A stretch of DNA of 57,363 bases from positions 1 through 57,363 of the forward strand of contig SFOH01000005.1 in NCBI GenBank assembly GCA_004552485.1, in the 5' to 3' direction. Source of the stretch: Bacteroidales bacterium (GTDB taxonomy: Bacteria > Bacteroidota > Bacteroidia > Bacteroidales > Muribaculaceae). Shown here piece by piece: positions 25,183 to 32,366 of the stretch. Under the pieces are notes generated by a model. It was given only the letters and a program-made list of their open reading frames with translations, searched no databases and had not been told where the DNA came from. How positions within the stretch are numbered: the first letter of the stretch is position 1; every line of letters begins with the position of its first letter. A program made the translations under genes and the position numbers.

Positions 25183-26073
25183 ATGGAAAACAAAGCAAAC
25201 GTTGTAGTAGGCATGGGCGAAGCCCTCTGGGACGTCCTCCCCGAAGGCAAGAAAATCGGCGGAGCTCCCGCCAACTTCGCCTATCATGTCTCACAGTTCG
25301 GCCTCCCCTCAACCGTCGTCAGCGCAGTCGGCGACGACGCCCTCGGCCACGAAATCATCGAGAACTTCACCTCGAAAGGCCTCAACCAGCTCATCCCCAC
25401 CGTCCCCTATCCCACCGGCACCGTCCAGGTCGAGATAGACCCCGCCGGCGTCCCCCAGTATGACATCAAGGAGAACGTGGCCTGGGACAACATCCCCTGG
25501 ACCACCCAGCTCGAAGACCTCGCACGCCGCACCCGCGCAGTCTGCTTCGGCTCGCTCGCCCAGCGCAACATCGTCTCGCGCCAGACCATCGGCCGCTTCC
25601 TCGACACCATGGCCGCCGCCGGCGACGACCGCCTCATCGTCTTCGACATCAACCTGCGCCAGAGCTTCTACACCAAAGAGATTCTCTGCGAGTCGACCAA
25701 GCGCTGCAACATACTGAAAATCAACGACGAAGAGCTCGTCACCGTCTCGCGCATGTTCGGCTATCCCGGCATCGACCTCCAGGACAAGTGCTGGATTCTT
25801 CTGGGCAAGTACAACCTGAAAATGCTCATCCTCACCTGCGGCATCAACGGCAGCTACGTCTTCACCCCCGGCTGCGTATCGTTCCAGCCGACTCCCGTGG
25901 TCGAAGTCGCTGACACCGTCGGCGCCGGCGACTCCTTCACCGCCGCCTTCATCGCCTGCATCCTCCGCGGCATGAGCGTCGCCGAGGCCCACGCCCGCGC
26001 CGTGCGCACCTCCGCCTTCGTCTGCACCCGTCCCGGCGCCATGCCCATCCTCCCCCGCGAGCTCACCGACTGA
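25183..26073 (+). CDS. PfkB-family fructokinase
   Basis: A 296-aa cytoplasmic sugar kinase. Signature 1 region KIGGAPANFAYHVSQFG near residue 25; signature 2 DTVGAGDSFTAAFIA near residue 244, with the catalytic base Asp in GAGD and the anion hole. Full length for the family. Last gene of the fructanase-permease-kinase unit and followed by a strong terminator. Expected reaction: ATP + fructose to fructose 6-phosphate. Confidence 0.93.
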   Translation: MENKANVVVGMGEALWDVLPEGKKIGGAPANFAYHVSQFGLPSTVVSAVGDDALGHEIIENFTSKGLNQLIPTVPYPTGTVQVEIDPAGVPQYDIKENVAWDNIPWTTQLEDLARRTRAVCFGSLAQRNIVSRQTIGRFLDTMAAAGDDRLIVFDINLRQSFYTKEILCESTKRCNILKINDEELVTVSRMFGYPGIDLQDKCWILLGKYNLKMLILTCGINGSYVFTPGCVSFQPTPVVEVADTVGAGDSFTAAFIACILRGMSVAEAHARAVRTSAFVCTRPGAMPILPRELTD

Positions 26074-26097
26074 CCTTCAAGCAACACAACCCTCCAT

Positions 26098-26147
26098 AAA
26101 AAGCCATCCGCGAGACCTTTCCCCGGCCCCGCGGATGGCTTTCTTTA
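26098..26147 (+). terminator. Rho-independent terminator of the fructokinase operon
   Basis: Perfect 13-bp stem AAAGCCATCCGCG (26100-26112) / CGCGGATGGCTTT (26130-26142) followed by CTTTAT; 26 bases after the fructokinase stop codon. Confidence 0.85.
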
Positions 26148-26163
26148 TGCACCTCCCGCCGCG

Positions 26164-26360
26164 TCACTGCCGCGAACGGTACTGCGTCGGCGTCATCCCC
26201 GTCTCGCGCTTGAAGAAATAGCCGAACGCAGTCTGACTCGGGAAATTCAGCCGGTCGGCGATCTCGCTGATCTGCAGGTGCCGCTCTTCAGCAGCACCTT
26301 CGCCTGCAGCAGCATGGCGCGGTTTATCCAGTGCATCACGCTCTTGCCGCTCGTTTCGGC
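26164..26360 (-). pseudogene. AraC-family regulator remnant, N-terminally deleted and frameshifted
   Basis: The minus strand encodes the C-terminal part of an AraC-type DNA-binding domain: ETSGKSVMHWINRAMLLQAK then VLLKSG. One base is then missing, and the sequence continues in another frame as HLQISEIADRLNFPSQTAFG and YFFKRETGMTPTQYRSRQ, stop at 26164-26166. The break is near 26275-26282. Homology stops abruptly near 26360, where a tolC fragment on the other strand begins. Too short and broken to be functional. Confidence 0.8.
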
Positions 26361-26370
26361 GATGGCGCAG

Positions 26371-26700
26371 GCCACGCTGCAGAGCGACGTGATGACGCTG
26401 CCAAACGTGCTGCAGAATATGCTCACCCAGCAGGGCCTCGAAGCCAAAGGCATCAGCAAAGACCAGTACCGCATCGGCGTGGACATCAATCAGACCGTCT
26501 ACGACGGCGGACTCATCAGCGGTCAGCAGAAAGTGGCGCGTCTTGAGGGTCAGGGTCAGTCCGCACAGACCGAGACCGACCTCTACGCAATTCGGGGGCG
26601 CATCAACGACCTCTACTTCTCAATCCTCCTCATCGACCGCAAGATTGAGCTGAACCGCGATCTTCAGACTCTGCTGAGCTCCAACCTCGACTGCCTCATC
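26371..26700 (+). pseudogene. TolC-family outer-membrane efflux protein fragment
   Basis: In one plus-strand frame about 100 residues match the first helical repeat of Bacteroidota TolC-like proteins (MTLPNVLQNMLTQQGLEAKG, ISKDQYRIGVDINQTVYDGG, NDLYFSILLIDRKIELNRDL). No signal peptide precedes them and homology ends near LLSSNLD at about 26693, followed by unrelated pyrimidine-rich sequence. With the opposed araC remnant this is the scar of a divergent araC-tolC efflux locus. Confidence 0.78.
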
Positions 26701-26856
26701 CTCCTCCCTCCTCATTTTTTATCCTCTCCTCCTTTTCTATGCACCCCACCTCACCCACCCCCATGTCTGAAGACACGTTATTATCGGTGTTTTTGGCAAC
26801 CCGTCCGCCCTCCCCGGCGTTTTTATAATCGCTTCAAGGACGATGCGACATATAAT
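26701..26856. other. Pyrimidine-rich spacer before the insertion sequence
   Basis: No gene or clear signal; C/T-rich on the plus strand up to about 26765, then unremarkable sequence up to the left end of the insertion sequence. Confidence 0.5.
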
Positions 26857-26860
26857 GGCA

Positions 26861-26881
26861 CAAGCCGAAAAGCCGGTGCAT
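26861..26881 (+). repeat. Left terminal inverted repeat of the insertion sequence
   Basis: CAAGCCG, 6 variable bases, CGGTGCAT; the mirror image lies at 28258-28278. Confidence 0.75.
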
Positions 26882-26900
26882 GAATTTGGCCGGAAAGTGT

Positions 26901-26908
26901 TATCTTTG
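26901..26908 (+). promoter_or_regulatory. Predicted -7 box of the insertion-sequence transposase
   Basis: TATCTTTG, a full TAnnTTTG match just inside the left end and 5 bases before the ATG at 26913, so the message would be leaderless or nearly so, unless a later start is used. Confidence 0.4.
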
Positions 26909-26912
26909 CAGA

Positions 26913-27284
26913 ATGAAAACTTCAAATGCAATATGGTTATGCCTGCCCCAGGGGCTGGAAGAGCTCTTTGAGATGGTGCGTTTCGAACGCACAGACGCTA
27001 GTTATGATGTCTGGCTTGATGAGAAGAAGAGGCTATCGGATGAGGACTTCCGCAATCCCAATATCGTTGCCCGCGGCTATACGGATTACTTTACTGTCCA
27101 GGATTATCCTATGCGTGGCAGACCGGTGTATCTTCACATGCGAAAGAATAAATGGTGGGACAAAGAGACAAACGAGATATTCAGCTATGCTCTCGAACTT
27201 CCCAACGAGAAGGGCACACGACTCAGCGCCGAGTTCGTGGCTTTTTTAAAATACGAAGGTGGAGACGACCGCACTGTCGATTAA
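26913..27284 (+). CDS. Transposase N-terminal region protein (ISAon1-like, first frame)
   Basis: A 123-aa protein from the ATG at 26913 (MKTSNAIWLCLPQGLEELFE). It resembles the N-terminal region of ISAon1-type transposases, including a segment VYLHMRKNKWWDKETNEIFS that suggests a degenerate zinc-ribbon/linker part. It ends in frame 0 at 27284, overlapping the start of the catalytic frame at 27259 by 26 bases. The full transposase may be made as two proteins or by recoding in the overlap after a T6A4 run (27242-27251). Confidence 0.75.
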   Translation: MKTSNAIWLCLPQGLEELFEMVRFERTDASYDVWLDEKKRLSDEDFRNPNIVARGYTDYFTVQDYPMRGRPVYLHMRKNKWWDKETNEIFSYALELPNEKGTRLSAEFVAFLKYEGGDDRTVD

Positions 27285-28224
27285 ACACATCGCGCAGATG
27301 TACTGCGTCAACGGAAAGTATTATGCTGAACTATACCGAAATAAGTTAAGCGGTTACGCGAACTGGTGCGCTGAAGAACTTGGCTGCGGGTTCTATTTCA
27401 ATGCCGCCAATATCGGTCCGTACATGAGCCTTGATGAGACCTGCCTGAGCAATGGCGAGGTCTGGACATTTCTGACTAATAAGGACGGACACGGAGGCAA
27501 AGGCACTTTGGCTGCTGCCATACCTGGGACAAAAAGTGACGAGATCATATCGATACTCGTAGCCGCAATGGACAGGAGTACCAGGCGAAAAGTCAAGGAG
27601 GTTACCTGTGATTTATCTCCCTCCATGATGCTGATTGCAGCCGAGGTTTTCTACAATGCGCATGTGGTCAACGACCGTTTCCATGTGCAGCAGGTTTACA
27701 ATGAGGCTGTTGACGAAATCCGCATCGACATACGTCGCCAACTGATTGCCGAGGACAACAGCCGCGACAAATCAACGCCACCTGTGACATACTCTAACGG
27801 TGAAACCATGCGCCAAATTCTTGCACGCAGCAAGCACTCTCTGATGATGGCCCAAAACAAATGGTCTGACATTCAGCGCCATCGCGTCAACATTCTGTTT
27901 AAGCATTATCCTATCTTGAAAACTGCATACTCCCTGGCCATGCAACTGCGCCGCATATTTAACATGAAAATCTCTCCGACAAACGCGATGGGAAAAATGA
28001 ACCGGTGGTATGAAAATGTAATGGCATTGGGTAACAATAACTTTCGTTCTGTTATCAAGACATTCAAAAATCACGCTCCGACTATACTGAACTACTTCCG
28101 TCGCCGTGCCACAAATGCGTCCGCCGAGGCATTCAACTCCAAGGTCAAAATCTTTCGCTCGCAAATGCGTGGTGTCCGTGATCGGAACTTCTTTATCTTC
28201 CGACTCGTCAAACTATACGCCTAA
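27259..28224 (+). CDS. Transposase catalytic region (ISAon1-like, ISL3 family DDE)
   Basis: A 321-aa DDE transposase with GTG start at 27259. The catalytic core is recognisable: first Asp in YMSLDETCLSNGEVW, second Asp in VVNDRFHVQQVYNEAVDEIR, and Glu in ASAEAFNSKVKIFRSQMRG near the C-terminus, the typical ISL3-family ending. The frame is intact to its stop, so the element may still be active. It is +1 relative to the first frame and is open upstream only from 27250. Confidence 0.88.
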   Translation: METTALSIKHIAQMYCVNGKYYAELYRNKLSGYANWCAEELGCGFYFNAANIGPYMSLDETCLSNGEVWTFLTNKDGHGGKGTLAAAIPGTKSDEIISILVAAMDRSTRRKVKEVTCDLSPSMMLIAAEVFYNAHVVNDRFHVQQVYNEAVDEIRIDIRRQLIAEDNSRDKSTPPVTYSNGETMRQILARSKHSLMMAQNKWSDIQRHRVNILFKHYPILKTAYSLAMQLRRIFNMKISPTNAMGKMNRWYENVMALGNNNFRSVIKTFKNHAPTILNYFRRRATNASAEAFNSKVKIFRSQMRGVRDRNFFIFRLVKLYA

Positions 28225-28257
28225 ATATTTAACATCTCCCCTCCCGCATTTTAACAA

Positions 28258-28278
28258 ATGCACCGAGTATCCGGCTTG
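28258..28278 (-). repeat. Right terminal inverted repeat of the insertion sequence
   Basis: Reverse complement of the left end with the same CAAGCCG and CGGTGCAT blocks; 34 bases after the transposase stop codon. Confidence 0.75.
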
Positions 28279-28316
28279 ACCCCCTAAATCTTCAGATTTT
28301 GTGTATAAAATAGAGA

Positions 28317-28341
28317 CTGTCTAACTTTGGTTGTTAGACAG
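28317..28341. repeat. Short hairpin next to the insertion sequence
   Basis: CTGTCTAAC (28317-28325) / GTTAGACAG (28333-28341), perfect 9-bp stem, 7-base loop. It may be a terminator or a leftover end of an older mobile element; it lies between the insertion sequence and the 3' end of the tRNA-Ser. Confidence 0.4.
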
Positions 28342-28394
28342 CCTCACTTTTACGGGTACTTAATTCTTAAATCGCTGAAAATTAACGATTAGTG

Positions 28395-28481
28395 CGGAAA
28401 GACAGGGATTCGAACCCTGGGTGCCCGCAAGGGCACAACGGTTTTCGAGACCGCCCCGATCGACCACTCCGGCATCTTTCC
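28395..28481 (-). tRNA. tRNA-Ser (anticodon CGA)
   Basis: The minus strand folds as a class II tRNA: 7-bp acceptor GGAAAGA / TCTTTCC with discriminator G, D arm with AGTGGTCGATCGGGG, anticodon stem GCGGT / ACCGT around loop CTCGAAA (anticodon CGA, reads UCG), long variable arm GTGCCCTTGCGGGCAC, and T arm CAGGGTTCGAATCCCTG. CCA is not encoded. Its 3' end faces the insertion sequence. Confidence 0.95.
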
Positions 28482-28595
28482 AGGGGTTGGGGAAACAGCG
28501 TGCGGAGGACTCCGGCGCCGTTTTTCCGCTGCAAAATTACAAATAAGTTTTCAACTGACCAAGAACTCCGGCAAAATTATTTTTCAACGCAACAC

Positions 28596-28656
28596 GAAAA
28601 AGCACGAAAACAGCAGGAAAAAGCACGGAAGAGCTGGAAAAAGCACGAACAAGCGG
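28596..28656 (+). repeat. Three tandem 20-21 bp iterons upstream of feoAB
   Basis: The 11-mer GAAAAAGCACG occurs exactly at 28596-28606, 28617-28627 and 28637-28647, spaced 21 and 20 bases, each followed by an A-rich stretch and AGC. The array ends about 50 bases before the -33 element of the predicted feoAB promoter, so it could be a phased operator. Confidence 0.65.
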
Positions 28657-28707
28657 CCCCCGCAATACTTAAAAATACGTATTTTTCGGCTTCCCGGGCG
28701 GTTTTAT

Positions 28708-28738
28708 TTTGTGATGTCGCGGATTTTTAGCAATTTTG
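28708..28738 (+). promoter_or_regulatory. Predicted feoAB promoter
   Basis: TTTG at 28708-28711 and CAATTTTG at 28731-28738 with a 19-base spacer, near the Bacteroidota consensus TTTG-N19-21-TAnnTTTG (first base of the -7 box differs). The start codon is 125 bases downstream, giving a leader of about 115 bases. Confidence 0.5.
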
Positions 28739-28863
28739 CACCCGAAAACGCTCCCACCGGGTGAACTATCCCGGTCTTGCGGCAGTTTTCAAAAGAAAAA
28801 CGGCACTCGCGTCCGCCCGGACGCGAAGAGTGTGCCGCTTAACCAACGAGTGAACTGAACATA

Positions 28864-31386
28864 ATGCACACAATGCGTCTTTCTGACTTGAAGCCGGGGG
28901 AGTCCGGCGTGGTGGTCAAGATACTTGGACACGGAGCGTTTCGCAAGCGCGTGATTGAGATGGGCTTTGTGAAAGGCCGCAAGGTCACGTCTGTGCTTCA
29001 GGCGCCGCTTAAAGACCCGGTCAAGTATGAGATAATGGGCTACGAGGTGGGGCTGCGTAGAGCCGAGGCCTCCCTGATTGAAATCGTTCCGGAGACGGAA
29101 GAGAACGCTGCTCCCTCCGAGGGCGGCGCCGTGGTCTCCGAGGGCGATCCCGTTGTCCGCAGCGACAGCCGCACGCCCGTGAAGCCCCACGTGCTGGCAC
29201 GCGCCCGCGAGGAACACCGCAAGATAAACGTGGCCCTCATCGGCAATCCCAACTGCGGAAAGACGAGTCTCTTCAACCGCGTCACCGGCCGCCAGGAGCA
29301 CGTCGGCAACTACAGCGGCGTGACGGTCGACACGAAGGAGGGCGAATACCGCTACAACGGCTACACGTTCCACATCGTCGACCTGCCGGGCACCTACTCG
29401 CTGGCCTCCTACTCCCCCGAGGAGCTGGCCGTGCGCAAATATCTGCGCGACGAGACCCCGGACGTCATCATCAACGTGGTGGCCGCCTCCAACCTCGAGC
29501 GCAATCTCTATCTCACCACCGAGCTCATCGACACGAGTCGAAGCATGGTCATCGCGCTGAACATGTTCGACGAATTCCGCGAGAGCGGTGCCGTGCTCGA
29601 CTATCCCCTGCTGGCCAAGATGATAGGCGTGCCCATCGTGCCCACGGTGAGCCGCACGGGCCGCGGCCTCGAGCAGCTGTTCGACGCCGTCATCGACGTG
29701 TTCGAGGGTCAGAGCGACACGGTGCGTCACGTCCACGTGACGCTGTCGGCCGACGTCGAGAAGGCCGTAACCATCCTCAAAGACATCATCAAAAGCGACG
29801 GCACCATCGGCCACCGCGAGAGCCCGCGCTACCTGGCCATCAAACTCCTCGAGGGCGACGCCGAGACCATGCGCTACCTCAAGGAGAAAAGCCGCTTCGG
29901 CCTCGAACTGCTCAAGCGCCGCGACGAGCTGGCCGCTGCCCTCGAGAAGCAGATGGGCACGGACATCACCGAAATCATCGCCTCCGAGAAATACGGCTTC
30001 ATCAGCGGCGCCCTCGAGGAGACCCTGGTGCGCGGCAAAGACAACGGCACGTCCAAGACCTCCATCATCGACAAACTCGTCACCGACAAACTCCTGGGCT
30101 TCCCCCTGTTCTTCGGCGTCATGCTGCTCACGTTCTGGCTCAGCTTCAGCGTGGGCCAGTATCCCATGGACTGGATGGACGCCGGCGTGGAGGCCCTCGG
30201 CAACCTCGTCCGCGACTGGATGAGCCCCGGCCCCCTGCGCGACCTCATCGCCGACGGCATCATCGGCGGCGTGGGCGGCGTCATCGTCTTCCTGCCCAAC
30301 ATCCTCATCCTATACCTCTGTATATCGTTCATGGAGGACACCGGCTACATGGCCCGAGCGGCATTCATCATGGACCGCGTCATGCACCGCATCGGCCTCC
30401 ACGGCAAGAGCTTCATCCCGCTGGTCATGGGCTTCGGCTGCAACGTTCCGGCCATCATCGCCTCGCGCACCATCGAGAGCCGCAGCTCGCGCCTAATCAC
30501 CATACTCATCAACCCGTTCGTAAGCTGCTCGGCGCGCCTGCCGCTCTATGTGCTCCTCATCGGCACCTTCTTCCCCGAGCACCCCACGCTCGTGTTCATG
30601 AGCCTCTACGTCCTGGGCATCGTCGTTATGGTGCTCACCGCCAAACTCCTGCGCAAAGTGTGGTTCAAGAAAGACGAGACGCCCTTCGTCATGGAACTAC
30701 CCCCCTACCGCATCCCCACGCTCAAAACCTCGCTGCGCCACATGTGGGACAAGGGCTATCAGTATCTCAAGAAGATGGGCGGCATCATCCTCGTCGGCTC
30801 CATCATCGTGTGGACCCTCAACTACTTCCCCCAGCACAACGACCCGGAGCCCGTTCCCGAAGTCGCCGACACCTACGTACCCGCGCCCGTCAAGCAGCAG
30901 CAGGTCGACCAAGCCGCCGAGCAATACTCCGACGTCGACGACGCCAAAGTCCTTGACGACAGCCGCATCGACCCCTCCAAAGACTCCTACCTCGAGATGG
31001 CTGGCAAAGCCATCAACCCCGTGCTCCGACCCCTGGGCCTGAGCTGGAAAGCCTCTGTGGCCGCCCTCGCCGGCGTCCCCGCCAAAGAGATAGTGGTGTC
31101 GACCCTCGTCGTCCTCTACACCAACGACGAGACCGCCGACAACGCCACCCTCGGCGCCCGCCTCGAGCGCGTAAACCCCGCCACCGGCAAGCCCGACTTC
31201 ACCTGGCCCGTCGCCCTCTCCTTCATGGTCTTCGTGCTCCTCTACTGCCCCTGCGTCGCCACCCTCGCCGCCATCTACCGCGAGACCGGCAGCATCCGCT
31301 ATCCCCTGTTCTCCGTCGTCTACAACACCGCCGTGGCCTGGTTGCTCGCCTTCTGCGTTTACCGACTGTGCCTGCTTTTCGTATAA
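28864..31386 (+). CDS. feoB: Ferrous iron transporter, FeoA-FeoB fusion
   Basis: An 840-aa inner-membrane protein that joins both Feo parts. Residues about 1-80 are a FeoA SH3-like domain (LKPGESGVVVKILGHGAFRK); about 118-285 the FeoB GTPase with G1 GNPNCGKTS (127-135), switch I YSGVTVDTKEG and G3 DLPGTYS; then a helical GDI region, and from about 395 the membrane part with two Gate domains (MGFGCNVPAIIASRTIESRS) and the FeoB C-terminal helices. It imports Fe(II). The fusion is common in Bacteroidales. Alternative ATG at 28873 (MRLSDL). Confidence 0.96.
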   Translation: MHTMRLSDLKPGESGVVVKILGHGAFRKRVIEMGFVKGRKVTSVLQAPLKDPVKYEIMGYEVGLRRAEASLIEIVPETEENAAPSEGGAVVSEGDPVVRSDSRTPVKPHVLARAREEHRKINVALIGNPNCGKTSLFNRVTGRQEHVGNYSGVTVDTKEGEYRYNGYTFHIVDLPGTYSLASYSPEELAVRKYLRDETPDVIINVVAASNLERNLYLTTELIDTSRSMVIALNMFDEFRESGAVLDYPLLAKMIGVPIVPTVSRTGRGLEQLFDAVIDVFEGQSDTVRHVHVTLSADVEKAVTILKDIIKSDGTIGHRESPRYLAIKLLEGDAETMRYLKEKSRFGLELLKRRDELAAALEKQMGTDITEIIASEKYGFISGALEETLVRGKDNGTSKTSIIDKLVTDKLLGFPLFFGVMLLTFWLSFSVGQYPMDWMDAGVEALGNLVRDWMSPGPLRDLIADGIIGGVGGVIVFLPNILILYLCISFMEDTGYMARAAFIMDRVMHRIGLHGKSFIPLVMGFGCNVPAIIASRTIESRSSRLITILINPFVSCSARLPLYVLLIGTFFPEHPTLVFMSLYVLGIVVMVLTAKLLRKVWFKKDETPFVMELPPYRIPTLKTSLRHMWDKGYQYLKKMGGIILVGSIIVWTLNYFPQHNDPEPVPEVADTYVPAPVKQQQVDQAAEQYSDVDDAKVLDDSRIDPSKDSYLEMAGKAINPVLRPLGLSWKASVAALAGVPAKEIVVSTLVVLYTNDETADNATLGARLERVNPATGKPDFTWPVALSFMVFVLLYCPCVATLAAIYRETGSIRYPLFSVVYNTAVAWLLAFCVYRLCLLFV

Positions 31387-31396
31387 CCCTCTGATT

Positions 31397-32203
31397 ATGA
31401 CGTGGAACAAAGCCATAGAAACGCGCAAATCAGTGCGCACCTTCAGCCGTGAGGAGCCTCTCAGCGCGGCGCAGACGGCCGTGATCACCGAGGCCGTCGC
31501 CGAAGCCAATGCCGACTCCCGCGGCCTGTTCACCTGCACCTGGGCCCCCGCCGATGCCGGTGACGGAGACTTCAAACCCTCCACCTACAGCACCATCAAA
31601 GACGCCGCCGGATTCATCCCCGTCGCCTTCGACCTCTCCGACCCCGCCACCGGACTCGCCGTCGGCCGCGCGCTTGAGAAAGCCGTGCTCTCCCTCACCA
31701 AGGCCGGCGTCGCAACCTGCTGGATAGGAGGCACCTTCAAGGCCGCCTCGTTCGCCTCAGCGATTCAGTGCCAGCCCCCGCGCCGCATCGCCATCGTCAT
31801 CGCCGCCGGCATCGACAGCGGCCGCCGACGCCTGCTCGAGCGCATGACCTCCGCCATGGCCGGCAGCAAGACGCGCCGACCCTTCGACAGCCTCTTCACC
31901 GCCCCGGACGGCACGCCCCTCCCCGCCGATAGCCCCTGGCGCGCACCCCTCCGGGCCATGCGCCTCGCACCCTCGTCGCTGAACAGCCAACCCTGGCGCG
32001 CTGTCGTCGACGGCGACACCGCCCACTTCTTCGTCGCGGCCAAAGCCCGCGACAACTACGTCGACATGGGCATCGGCCTGGCCCACGTCGCCCTCGTCGC
32101 CTCCGAACAAGGCCTCGTCCTCAGCGACTGCTCCGACCCGGCGGCCGCCGCGCTCCTGCGCCGCGCCCGCTACGTCTGCTCCGCCACCATCGCCCGGCGA
32201 TAA
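31397..32203 (+). CDS. Nitroreductase-family protein
   Basis: A 268-aa cytoplasmic protein of the nitroreductase-like flavoprotein group. The N-terminus WNKAIETRKSVRTFSREEPL is the usual FMN-phosphate-binding start, and KAGVATCWIGGTFKAASF plus MRLAPSSLNSQPWRAVVDG are further conserved parts, the second resembling the duplicated, TM1586-type nitroreductase fold. Only 10 bases separate it from feoB, so it may be co-transcribed. Substrate unknown; reduction of a quinone, flavin or nitro compound with NAD(P)H is the family role. Confidence 0.82.
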   Translation: MTWNKAIETRKSVRTFSREEPLSAAQTAVITEAVAEANADSRGLFTCTWAPADAGDGDFKPSTYSTIKDAAGFIPVAFDLSDPATGLAVGRALEKAVLSLTKAGVATCWIGGTFKAASFASAIQCQPPRRIAIVIAAGIDSGRRRLLERMTSAMAGSKTRRPFDSLFTAPDGTPLPADSPWRAPLRAMRLAPSSLNSQPWRAVVDGDTAHFFVAAKARDNYVDMGIGLAHVALVASEQGLVLSDCSDPAAAALLRRARYVCSATIARR

Positions 32204-32366
32204 CACCCGGGCACTCCTCATATCGTCAAACCCGCCTAAACCAATCATCACTATAGCCTCACCCGCCCACATACACCGCCCCCGCCCCCTCCTGCCCGCG
32301 TGGCTCCTGCCGCTCCTGGTCATCGCGCTGTGCCTGCTGCCCGCCCCGCAATCCGCGGCCAAAGGC

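Larger units (their letters stand above)
26857..28282 (+). mobile_element. ISAon1-like (ISL3-related) insertion sequence
   Basis: About 1.42 kb with two transposase reading frames. Terminal inverted repeats are visible: left CAAGCCGAAAAGCCGGTGCAT (26861-26881), and right, read inward on the minus strand, CAAGCCGGATACTCGGTGCAT (28258-28278). They share CAAGCCG and CGGTGCAT around a 6-base variable core. The exact outer ends, given here as four bases further out because both ends start with GG, are not certain, and I could not identify a target duplication. GC is clearly lower than in the flanking genes. Confidence 0.78.
28482..28863. other. Regulatory region upstream of feoAB
   Basis: About 380 bases between the 5' end of tRNA-Ser (minus strand) and feoAB, with no gene. 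It holds the iteron array (28596-28656) and the predicted promoter (28708-28738). A segment at 28795-28845 is partly palindromic (GCACTCGCGTCCGCCC-GGACGCGAAGAGTGTGC) and would form a stem in the feoAB leader. Confidence 0.6.

Noticed and set aside
26278..26883. Apparent 201-aa gene over the tolC fragment
   Set aside because: The first 35 codons are antisense to the araC remnant and the last 60 are random; only the middle has TolC homology, so it is a pseudogene fragment.
28392..28730. Open frame running over the tRNA and the iterons
   Set aside because: Covers the tRNA-Ser gene on the other strand and low-complexity Lys-rich sequence; no homology pattern or start signal.
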